The notes beneath the pieces are model-generated. The model saw only the letters and a program-made list of their open reading frames with translations, made no database searches and had not been told where the DNA came from. A DNA stretch of 64,000 nt, taken from contig CM028906.1 in assembly GCA_016801845.1 (NCBI GenBank), positions 18,599,001 to 18,663,000 of the forward strand. Direction: 5' to 3'. Numbering within the stretch: the stretch's first letter is position 1; every line of letters begins with the position of its first letter. This DNA is from Polydactylus sextarius. Taxonomy: Eukaryota > Chordata > Actinopteri > Polynemidae. Position numbers and translations under genes: made by a program. Positions 36,001-46,677 of the stretch are shown here, piece after piece.

Positions 36001-36361
36001 CTTTGCAGTTCACCTTGTGGCTCTAAGCATCGCCAGTGTATTGGCAGTGATGATGACAGTGATTATTTTTGTGAAGTTTAAAACTGACATCACTCTTTTC
36101 CTGAGAAACTCTCTGTGCTGCCACAGCTGCGCTGCCTCAGGTGAGATTCATACACATTTACTATATATCCGTGTTGTTGCAAAGTGCAGCAGTGTGTTTG
36201 TTGTTGTGTGATCAGATGGGAAAAGCTACGATGCCTTTGGGAAGTGCTATAAGAGCGGCACAGATGCAGGATTAAATGCTGATGACAGGAAATATCTGGA
36301 GACAGTTGTGGAGGGGCGGTTTGGTTACAACCTCTGTCTCTACCATCGTGACTTCTCATAA
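33082..36361 (+). CDS. il18r1: IL-18 receptor 1-like gene, copy A, truncated TIR domain
   Basis: Nine exons in consistent phase: 33082-33130, 34160-34409, 34589-34745, 34862-35000, 35098-35160, 35253-35364, 35448-35599, 36009-36140, 36216-36361. They encode 399 residues. Exon 1 is a signal peptide (MTMNNFALMRLFALIQ). Exons 2-7 give three Ig-like domains with cysteines and several N-glycosylation sequons. Exon 8 is the membrane span (HLVALSIASVLAVMMTVIIF). Exon 9 starts the TIR domain (SYDAFGKCYK, FGYNLCLYHRDFS) and stops at 36359-36361 just after box 2, about 18 bp before the point where copy B splices onward. IL18R1 normally binds IL-18 and signals through its TIR domain with IL18RAP. Without the rest of the TIR, copy A could only bind, present or compete for ligand, or it is a decaying pseudogene. 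Box 1 is also altered (YDAFGK in place of YDAFV). It could instead be called IL1RL1-like; the tandem partner and il18rap next door favour IL18R1. Confidence 0.8.
34060..35587 (+). repeat. Tandem-duplicated block, unit A (partner 42662-44176)
   Basis: From late intron 1 through exon 7, copy A and copy B are nearly identical, including introns. For example, intron 5 is 92 bp in both with one difference, and exon 5 (63 bp) has none. The similarity drops sharply in exon 1, the membrane exon and the intergenic DNA. The TIR exon is similar but more diverged. The block is therefore either younger than the duplication (gene conversion) or strongly constrained. Confidence 0.85.
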
Positions 36362-36885
36362 GGAAATTGTGGGAAAATAGACGTAGGTTGCAGATACTAA
36401 AGTATAGGCTACTGGCTGCAGATATTATGGAAAAATAGACTTATGTTGCAAATGACCTGTTCCCAAAGTAATTAACAGGTCATTGCTGACCTGTTTGTTA
36501 CTTTGGTGAAACTGCCAAATGTATTTAGGGAAGATACATGACAAGAAAGATGAGTGTGTACATGACTGTTGAAGCAGGTGCGGATGTGGAACCCTGTACG
36601 CATGGCACAAGACCCATCCAGGGATGATGCTGACAGCAGGGAAGACCAATCATTAAAGATTACCTACAACCAGAAGAGACGCCTGTTGATCACATTGTTT
36701 TAAATGACTGGGTCAGGGAGAGAACAATGGTCAGACTTCGTGAACTAACACACTTTGTTGTTGGCCGAGATGGAAATCTGACCCAGAGCACTGTAGCGCT
36801 TTATTCATCTACTTTTAATTAAAACATGATTTTAGACCAAATATCTTCACCTATTGCTTCATTAAAAGAGCATGCAGTCCAGGTC
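36362..36885. other. Sequence replacing the lost end of the copy A TIR region
   Basis: Copy B has a short intron and the last TIR exon at this point. Copy A has about 520 bp of unrelated DNA. It contains an open stretch on the plus strand (about 36634-36822, with the segment DHIVLNDWVRERTMVRLREL), which I cannot assign. It may be an insertion that removed the exon. Confidence 0.5.
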
Positions 36886-36913
36886 CTGTGTGACCTGGAA
36901 GGGCAAAGACTCA
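36886..36913 (+). pseudogene. Relic of the copy A last TIR exon
   Basis: Twenty-eight bases are identical to the part of copy B's last exon that encodes CVTWKGKDS (about 44967-44994). Flanking sequence shows little further match. It marks where the rest of the copy A TIR exon used to be. Confidence 0.75.
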
Positions 36914-38985
36914 ATGCTGTCATCATGTTGCGCTGCCATCTTGAGACTACAGGCAGAGCTCTGTGATATATGTTGGAGAGCAGCAGGCTGGCAGCAGCAC
37001 ACCAAGACCAGAGAGCCAGGTTGGGGATTTCTCACACATATATGAGCAGGTATCACCCTCGCCAAGGAAATAAAACGAAAACAAAGGGAAAGAAACTGGC
37101 AACACTCCAAAACAAGAGTAAGTTTTGGAGTTGCTTTTCCCAAATGGAAGGATGACATCTTGTTGATATTTCTCGGCTATTATAGAAGTAAACATGCGCT
37201 TTGAAAAGGGGCAGGGTAAATAATATTATTCAGCTGATTGCAGTATATGACCTCACCACTAGAGGGGAGAAAATCTTCCTTAACTTTATTGACACATGCC
37301 CATAATACACACGCATACTTCACGTGTACATGTAATTTCAGTTGACGTAAGCTGTCTGATTTGATGACCATAGTATTTTGTTTATTGTTTTTTTTTTATT
37401 ATTGTTTGTTTGTTATTGTTGTTTTTTAGATAATATCTTGTTTTCTAAAATATCTGCACTGGTCATAGGTCCTGGACTGTACACTGTTCGCTTTGTGCAC
37501 TACTGATATGGTATACACTTTACTGACATAGGTATCTATCCATCCATCCTATCTTTACTCTCACATCCTGACCTGTTCATTGGTCATTGTTTGATGCTTA
37601 TATTCTAACTACTTATCCATTTATTGTGTTTTATTTTTTGTATTTTTGTATTATCATATATTATATTATTTGTATTATTTCTACTGATACTTTTAAAAAA
37701 GTTTAAAAAGTTTTCTGCTGCAGTGATTGCTGGATTGAAATTGTGCCAACACCACAAGCGTCATCCAGCAGGTGGCAGCAAAACACCAAATTGACAGTAT
37801 GTCTGCAAATCTAATGAATTACTTTTTTTTTATATTTTATTTCCACAGCTACATTGCTCTTTTTTGTTTTTATTTTTTATTTTTTTTTGTTTTTTAGCAC
37901 AAACAGGTGCAAATATGAACAATAGCTTTGTTTATAAGCTTCAAATGTATCTATATATATCTATATTTTTTTTATTACATTGTGAAGTCATCACTATATA
38001 ATGTATTTACTATTTTTAGTCACATTTGACCTAAAAGTGGGTTTCTCCAGTTTTCCCCAACCCCCTCAGTAATTCCCCTACAACTTCCATAAAGCATGAA
38101 TCAGTGTCAGTTGTTGTTGTGAGACCTCCTGCTGGTGAACTGCAGCAGTTTGGTCAACTTCCACGTCAATGTATATTAAACGTTTTTTTAAACAGCATTA
38201 ACAGATATCTTTGATATTTAATATGAACATTGTCGCCTTATAAATGGTGTCAACGTTTTTTGCATCACTTCACTGTCAGTTGTTCTGCCCACGTAGCACT
38301 GAATATTAAACAGTAACCGGAGGAAAGTGGAACATTTGTCGACTTAAGAACCAGATATTTTCCCCAAGACTTCCCCAACAATGTGATGATGAGTTATCTG
38401 ATGTTTTTTCATGTCCCACTGCAACAAAATACACAAGTGAAATTTAAAAATGTCTCTGCTTTGAAATAAAACAAAAATTGAACTGTATGAACCACATGAT
38501 ACAGTCGAGGAATATAGATGGCACTTTTCAGGACATGCTGATAACAGTTTGATAATAGTTTGCCACCTATGATGCAATAATGGTGGTTTATTATTTGCAT
38601 CACAGAAGCACAAAATACAGACAATCATAAATCTGTATTTTAACTCAGCGCTCCTCAACAAATGCAGCCTATATTTATTAGTTTTTAACAAATGTGCAGT
38701 GATTTATAAACAATGAAAAGTGAAGTTACCTGTTTGTCTTGTAAAATAAACCTAAAGATGTGTGTTGGAAAGTCATGTCCTGCCAGGGTGAGACATATCC
38801 CACAGACGGTGACATGAGAGACTAGTTCAAAAAAATAAAAAAACTAATTTGACACATAAAGGTCATGAAGATTGTATGTGATGGAGAGTAACTCTTCCTT
38901 TGATGAAGTCATCCATTAATGATTGCTGCCACGTACATGATGTAAAGTGTGTGACGCAGTGTTTCATGGAGCTTTTATCTTTTTT
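36914..38985. other. Intergenic DNA, no gene recognised
   Basis: AT-rich sequence with poly-T runs. Frames of up to 115 codons occur, but they lack domains or splice support. Confidence 0.5.
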
Positions 38986-38989
38986 CCAT

Positions 38990-39315
38990 CCATCCATCTT
39001 CTACCCCTTTATCCTGTACTCGGGTTCGAGGGGGAACTGAACCTGTCCCAGCTGCTTACAGGCGAAGGCAGGGTACGCCCTGGACGGTCGCCAGCTCGTT
39101 GTAGGGCCACATATAGACGAACAACCATTCGCACGCACATCCACACCTACGGGGAATTTAGTATGCGCAATTTACCTATACCTCACCTGCGTGGGAGGAA
39201 ATCCTCGCAGACACGGGAAACTCCACACAGAAAGACTCTGACACGGGAGTCGAACCCAAGACCTTCTTGCTGTGAGGCAACAGCGCTAACAGCGCAGCCC
39301 TGTGTCGCTGCATGT
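38990..39315 (-). mobile_element. tRNA-derived SINE-like repeat, antisense
   Basis: It begins with CCATCCATCTTCTACC (about 38988-39003), common at the end of a widespread fish repeat. It carries a central block of GAATTTAGTATGCGCAATTT and ends with a tRNA-like head read on the minus strand: AGCGCTGTTGCCTCACAGC and a B box GGTTCGACTCC (about 39247-39257). The head matches the shorter fragment at 3655-3845. Poly-T at 39316 follows. Confidence 0.7.
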
Positions 39316-39944
39316 TTTTTTTTTTTTTTTTTTAAACTTTATTTAATTACGTCATCACTGGACCCATTAAAAAAAATAATAAAAGAAACAGTTTTAACTT
39401 GTGTCACCTTCAAAATGAAGTTGTTGCCACTGTTTTTTTTTTTTTTGTTTTGTTTTTTTGTTTTTTTTTTTATCCTGATAACTTCTCAAAATGATTAAAC
39501 AAAGCCTGTAGTCATGATGATGACCCACCCCCGAATATTTAAAGTGTGAGAAATATCCAACCTGAGTCGACACAACCTCAAACTTCTATGATCTATGGTG
39601 TAAAGTTCACTAGTGTAACCTTTTAAACCTTTTAAACAAAAATAAATAACTTAATGTGCAACAATATATCCATAATATATCTTTAATATTCTTGTGTGAA
39701 CATCCCGAAAACATTTTAACATCTCATAGGTGTATGAAGAGGAAGGTGTAAGAAAGAACCACATTTCCTGTATCAGGTCTGATTTAGACCCAATAATGTT
39801 TTATGTACAATAATATTTCATGTAGATTATTTGTCTTGTCTTGCGTTATCCTACACCCCAGAGCTGAATGTAGTCATGTTACATAATAAATGTTCATTTA
39901 TATATCTTTATATCTCAAAGTACATTTATATATCTTTTATATAC

Positions 39945-39980
39945 TGATTGATTGATTGATTGATTGATTGATTAATTGAT
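39945..39980. repeat. (TTGA)n microsatellite
   Basis: About eight GATT units with one interruption, read directly. Confidence 0.93.
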
Positions 39981-40044
39981 TTTTAATCGTTAAAGGCAGC
40001 AACTGACAGTGGAAGACTCTGGGGGTGTTTCTTCACACCATTGG

Positions 40045-40052
40045 TGACGTCA
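40045..40052 (+). promoter_or_regulatory. CRE-like octamer upstream of IL18R1-like copy B
   Basis: A perfect palindromic TGACGTCA lies 99 bp before the copy B start codon. This is the CREB/ATF consensus. The match is direct; the function is inferred from position. Confidence 0.45.
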
Positions 40053-40150
40053 AGCTCTGCCCCTGTGTTTCACAACTTGAAGGAAATGCAGAGCTGTGAG
40101 TTAGCAGAGCTGCTGGTGAGGGACTGTGGTTGACAACACTGCAGGCGGAG

Positions 40151-43100
40151 ATGATGGCAAAAATACATGAGCTTACTTTGCTGTTCCTCCTCATATCAAT
40201 GTCAGGTAAGAGAAAGCAAGCCGGCTTGTATTGGTCAAAGTGTGAATGTGATTCCTTCTGTCATCAACACAGGTTATTAATTACAATTAGTAACAAGGAT
40301 TGATTAATAACAATGTGATCACATAACTACAACAACAAAGTTACAGTAGAAGTCATTTAAAAAGATGAAATTACTATGAAGTTTCTCTTGTTTTTTTAAT
40401 CTATTTTGTCTCCATGCTGTATTTTCATATCACATTCTACACATACACATGCATTTATATGCATTTTAATCCACTATCACATTTCTTCACATATCAAGTG
40501 CTGATTTCCACAAACCTCAACCAATTTGCCTCACACTTTAATCTCACAACCAAGACACTAGAATGTTGTGAAGAGAGTCCAGTGTTCATAACAGTGGTTA
40601 CTTCACTATACTGAATGAATTCTCACTTTAAGGAACTTGTTGTTCACACAATTGCACCACATTTCTGTTTGGTGCTCGATGACACAACAGTCTCACAAGA
40701 AATACTCAGAGATACAACATGTGCAGTTCCACAGTTTCAACATTACCGAAAAGCACTGGATAGACCTAAAATCTATTTATAAAACTTGTAGTGTCATAGA
40801 AAAGCAACACATAGTAAAAAAAAAAAAAAGTGATATGGCAGCTATGGGACCAGAAAAATGAAAAATAATGTATGTGTGGAAATTAGATGTATTATAGAAA
40901 AAAAACTTTCCAATCATTAGAATGTGACTAGAATGTTGCTCAAGTATAATTCTTAAAGTATCTAGTATTTACTGCATGTGAGCATCAGCAGCAATACGTC
41001 AAAGTGTGGAGACAATAAAATCGGTACATCACATCACTGCTCATTAGTCCCGTTAGCTCAGCTAGTAAGTAGATGCAACCTAAAAATGGATATCAAGGTT
41101 GGTGTCCCGGTGGTGGTAATCATTGCTATTGAGATGTTTATATTAAGAAAGGACACCACTGAAGGTCTTGGCGTGAAATGCATGGCCCAACACTGAGGAA
41201 CAAATGCTATTCTCTTTGTGCCAGTTTGGCCAAGAACAAGGCATAATGAACTGACAGCGAGTTGCATTTGTCAGGCTCAATGCAAAGATCAGGTTATTAA
41301 TGTACAAATAGATTTTTTTTTTCCACCATGAGAAATAGGATGTGTGGCGTGACAGCATGTGAAGGCAATCAAAAGCATGTCTAACACTCATTGCATAAGA
41401 GTTGGCAGCTCTGTCTTTCTCTATTTTGTCCTCTTATCATTCCTCCCTACATTCTTACCCCTCTCCTTCCATGACATTGACCTTATTTGTTTACGCATTG
41501 TCTTCCCATTTCTTAGTTAGAAATGGTAACACTCTGTTCTGCTCTCTTCATATGAGGGCCATTCAAAAAGTTCTAAGCCTCATCCAGAAAAAATAGTCAT
41601 AGCTGAACAATTTTGTTTTTGCAACACACTACCACTTCTCATAAAGCTAGAAAATCAACTTCAGATTTCTGTCTTAATTTCTGGAAGTGAGGCACATGCA
41701 AATGCAGAGGTGTGAAAAATCCAAAAATGGACAAAACAGAGGCCCAAACAGTCATAAAATATCTACAAAAAAAGGTATATGACACCCAAAGAAATTAACG
41801 AGGACATGGTACAGACACTTGTTGAGGACTCTCTGTCCTATTCAACTGTGAAGTACAACTAGTACAATGCATTTTGATTATCATGACAAAAGCAACTGAA
41901 GTACTGTATGTAAAATTTACCAGTTGCACATAAGCGTCTGCCCAAGTGTACAAAAGCATTTGCAAAATTACAAAATGAACAAGCAATTGCTGTTATGATG
42001 TGCACAAGTGACTAGTGGATGTGGAAATTGAATAAGCAGTTTTGAGAATTTCAATTTTGTTCTGAGAAATGCACCAAAGCAGCTGCGAAAAACTGTAGAG
42101 GTGATGACCAACTGATGTGGATCAGTTACTGACGGATCTAATCATCAGGATGGATGCTAAGCATAATTAGGATATCTTATACTGTGAAAACTTGCATGTT
42201 TCATGTGTAATGGGAAGAAAAAGGTGACTTGACTTGACTGCTGCATCATCATCATACATTTACTTGTGTTTGTGCAGGTGCAGCAGCCTTTCTGAGCGTC
42301 TCTGCTGACCATGTGTGTCCAGCTTGTCATGATTACTTCCTGAGTTCAGTGTTGTCACCCAAAATATAATCTAATGAAGCACCTTTGAGATGTGATACAG
42401 ATCTATAAATAATGTGATCCATCATGTGGCCACAGTTTTGTCATAATGTCCCATTCAGTGAGTAACTGAATAGATATACTGGCACATTTCCTTGTATGTT
42501 GTGAGAGTGACATTGACAGCAAATTACATCCCATGTCTTGCAAAACAGTCATGCACGTTCACCTGCCGGGATGAGATGCCACATCAGAATATATAAGATA
42601 AAACTTTTTTGTAGTTATGATGCAACACTTGATACATTTCCTTTTTCTAGGATTTTGTTTTAATGAATAACCTACAGTGACACTTATATCCAGGACAAGT
42701 AGCTTACCTTAGCAGAAACTGGAAACAACTAATGAAATTTGTGAAACTGTTTTGCAGCTGTGAGCATCTTCAGCTCTAAAGAGGTATATTTCCTCTCAGG
42801 TGAGATAGTGGAGCTGCACTGTCCACCCACACAAGGCCACAGTGACAACAATGTCACACTCGTCTGGACTTGTCACACAAGTCACAGAAAGTATGAGATC
42901 AACAACATGTCGACAGCTGAGCTGAAGCAGATTGGTGTGCTGCTTCACCAACACAGCCTTGTGATTCTGAACGCAACTGGAAACCACGAGGGCACATGTT
43001 CCTGCTCTCAGGGGTAATAATAATACTCAAGTCTGTGATTCACAAAAAGAAAAAAAAATCACTCAATTCCTTAGATACTATTATGACTCACACCCTGAAT

Positions 43101-45088
43101 GTGAAACTACAGAATGTGTTTTACACAATAAGCAGTGTGGAGGTATAGAGATGTGAAATATTCATGTTGATTTATTTTGAAATCACAGAAACAGCAGCAG
43201 CAACTTCACACTGAAGGTTCAGTCCAACATGTATGAAGAGTCGTCTCTGTATCCACAGACATGTTTCACACAAGAGGCGTGCGAATTAAGCTGCCCAGAT
43301 GTGGTCACACTGAATGTGACAAGAAAAGGCTTCAAATGTCACAAAGTAAAGATTTTTCAACATGAAGTTTCACAAAACATCATTCATGATTTTGTTTCAT
43401 TTGTTTCTGCTTCTAAAAAAATGATTTTTCATGCTACTATTTTGTCATTTACCATCTTGTAGGAATCAGCACTAATTAACTATTATTTCCAAAGTGTGGA
43501 GGAAAAAGACAGAGGTAATTACACCTGTACCAGGTCTTACCTGTACCAGGGTCAAGTATATAACAAGACCTACAGACTCTACCTTGATGTCAAACCAAAG
43601 AGTAAGTAAAAAAAAAAAAAAAAACCTTATTGATCACACTTCATTCATCTCTTAATGTCTTTTATTCAAAGATGTTTTCTTGTTTTTACAGCACTCCAGT
43701 GGACTGGAGATATAATTTCTCCAAAAAACAATGAAGTAATCCAAGTAGATTTGGGTGAGCTTCACTCTTGTGGCATAGATACACATACAAACATATAGTG
43801 CATGTCTAAGTTTATGCTTTTAAACCCTGTGTAAACTGTTTTTCAGGCTCAGAGGTGGTGATTACCTGCACCGCTGTTTCATCCTCAAACTTTGATAATT
43901 TATTTTGGTTGAACGAGACTCGAAACAGAAGCTTAGCAGTTTTCTACAACACCACACGGTAAAACTGCACAGACATGTATCAGTTACTACAACAACTGAT
44001 CTAAAACCATCCTTCATTATGTCATGTCTTTTCTTTTGCAGAGTAAAAAATGGTACAAAAATAAAGATGACTGCATCTCTGGTGTTTAGAAAGGTGTCAG
44101 AGAAGGATCTGTCAGAGAATTACACCTGTAAACTGCAATCAAGCTCCCAAGACCCAAGAAATGTCACCATCAATTTGGTTAGAAATGGTATGAAACACAA
44201 ATAAACAGTTGTGGCAGCAAATCAACATAATTCAAATGACCTGAGTGTTAAAATGACTAATTAACACATATTCATCCAACAGCTCGCTACCCATACCTCG
44301 ACCTCATTCTTTGTGTCACAGGCACATTGGTGTCTTCAATAGTGATGAAATTTGTCCTCAAGAAGTTGATAGTCGACATCACTCTTTTCCTAAGAGACAC
44401 TCTTGGTTGCTATTGCAGTGGCTCAGGTGAGATTACATGTTTGTTCTGATACGTGTTTGTATCTCTGTAGAAGTTTGACAACAGTGACAAGGGTAGTTGT
44501 GGTTTGTTGTTGTGTGATCAGATGGAAAAACCTACGATGCCTTTGTGATGTGCTATAAGAGCGACACAGACCAAGGATTAAATGCTGATGACAGGAAATA
44601 TCTGGAGACTCTTTTAGAAGAACGGTTTGGTTACAACCTCTGTCTCTTCCATCGTGATGTCTTACCCGGAGAAGGTTTGTATTTAAGATGCATCTTTAAA
44701 AAAATCTACATAAGAATATTTGTGAATAATTTGAACTTTGGTTGCAGATATAGCGGTGGCAGTGTTGGACTGTGTAAAGCAGAGCCGGACAGTAGTTTTA
44801 GTTCCCACATCTCCCGATCCTGGTCTGGGCTCTGGCCTGCTCAGTGCCATCCATGAAGCCCTTGTGGAGCGGCAGACTCGCTTGATTTTCATCAAAACTG
44901 AGACAATGGCTGAGTCAACATCTGGTTCTTTACCTGAAGCCTTACAACTTCTCAGCCAAGCCGGAGACTGTGTGACCTGGAAGGGCAAAGACTCATCTCC
45001 GTCCTCCTCCTTCTGGAAACTGCTGCGGTATCACCTACCTGCTCCACATTGTTCACCAAAAATAAAGTTTTTACCTCAGGAGGTCTGA
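40151..45088 (+). CDS. il18r1: IL-18 receptor 1-like gene, copy B, full TIR domain
   Basis: Ten exons: 40151-40205, 42758-43013, 43189-43345, 43463-43601, 43692-43754, 43847-43958, 44042-44187, 44283-44426, 44522-44674, 44748-45088. They encode 521 residues. Parts in order: signal peptide (MAKIHELTLLFLLISMS), three Ig-like domains (to about residue 325), a membrane segment (DLILCVTGTLVSSIVMKFVL) and a TIR domain. The TIR has box 1 YDAFVMCYK, box 2 FHRDVLPGE and box 3 FWKLLRYHLP, plus the family segment IHEALVERQTRLIFIK. Family knowledge: it is the ligand-binding chain for IL-18 and signals with IL18RAP via MyD88 to NF-kB. ATTAAA motifs at 45493 and 45547 could serve for polyadenylation. Intron 1 (2.5 kb) carries a mariner fragment. 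The ectodomain is almost a duplicate of copy A but has two extra N-glycosylation sequons. Confidence 0.87.
41551..41858 (+). mobile_element. Mariner-like element, 5' fragment in intron 1 of copy B
   Basis: It starts with a terminal repeat-like GAGGGCCATTCAAAAAGTTC. From about 41726 it encodes MDKTEAQTVIKYLQKK and, after a 1-base shift, TPKEINEDMVQTLVEDSLSY and STVKY. That is the N-terminal helix-turn-helix of a mariner transposase. The rest of the element is absent. Confidence 0.8.
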
Positions 45089-46677
45089 GATGCCTCATGG
45101 TTGAATGAATCGTCTGTATAATCCATGTACATATTTTTGAATTCACATTGAACAGTCTCATTTTATATCAACCTCCCAGTACTTGTATGTTGTTACATAC
45201 CCAGCATTTGTTGTTATTACTTGAACCTTTATACTGTTAATACTGACATATCCAGAATTATCCTCATTACAGTTGAAATGTTACTTCTCATGCAAGCTAA
45301 TGTATCAAAATCCATTTTTTTTTTATTATTGATTTATTATTGATTGATTATTTATTGTTACTATTATGGTTGTTGTTTATTATTGTTATTATTTATATAT
45401 ATTTCTGGTATATATGCAGGTCTTCTACAACCTCTGATTAATATCTTTACAGTTACTGTTGCGCTTCCTCATTGTTAACTTCATCACTGTAAATTAAAAT
45501 GTGTTCAAACTGTATCTAAGATAAATTATATTTTATACTTGCATTAATTAAAGTCCACTGTGAACTATGACCACTCTGTCAATTTAGGAAATAATTTCAC
45601 CTCTTTTCTTTTATTAATTGTAACTTTATACAGTAAAAATAGCTGTATGTTTGAGTTTTGGTTCACAGAAACACTTAAAACTAATTCGGTTTCATGTGTG
45701 TGAATTCAGTTTGGAGTTACGGTCAGGATGTGGTTAGCCTGTAGCTTGCTTCTATGTGCAGCTCAAAAAAAAACACCACCCCATCATCACACTCACTGAT
45801 CCACATATTGTGGTTAAACTAGAGGTAATAATTAGCAGCTCAGGGCTGTCGATGTAGATGGTTCTCTGTGAAACTGGCATAGCAGGTTATGTCTTTAAAT
45901 CAGCTATAAAAAGCAGCTGTTTTTTCATTGCTGCTTATGCACAGGTTAACAAGACAAGGTCAAAACCTGATATGTGGCCCATAAACTGAAGTATTTATAA
46001 TGGGGTTAGAGACCAAAGTAGAGAAAATGCAGCTATGCCCCAGAAAAGAGGTCTTTAAACAGCCATATGCAGGTGAGCCCATCGTACCACAGGTTAAAAC
46101 AGAGGGAATAGTAGGTATGCATTCATTAAAACATTTACTCACACATTTGTGAAACTGCATTGCAATTGTATTGCATTTATTCCTTTTTGCACAACCTATC
46201 ATTATAACTCATGTGCATTTTCAGTTTTTGTCTTCAACTTTAAGGTTCATTATGTTATGTAATACTGGTGAATGTTGCATAAATGTGCTCTGTTCTGTGT
46301 TTAACTGTTTGTCAAACAAACAACACAATATTTCCTACTTAAAAAAAGTGAAAGTTATTTCTTCTTAAGGCATTTCTTTTCTTAGAACTGTTATATTTTA
46401 CACTGTTAAAATACAACACAACATTTCTCAGAAAAGCTGCTGTTCTGCAGTAGGAAGTGGGTAACAAAACTCTAGTGAAATCATGAAATACAACGCAACA
46501 GGAAACTGTGATCCCACCTACCACAGAAACCCGCTCTTCCTTGACTCTTGGTGTGTGTTAGGTGTTAAAGCCGTAAAGACAAGGAACAAACATGACTGAC
46601 AATTAGAAGAAAAGATAAAGAACCAGGGATGTGGTGAGGGGAAAAAAAAAACGTCAAACAGAAAACGTCAAACAGAA
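45089..46677. other. Intergenic DNA between IL18R1-like copy B and il18rap
   Basis: Holds the presumed 3' UTR of copy B and the il18rap upstream region. No further gene or recognised repeat is seen. Confidence 0.6.
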
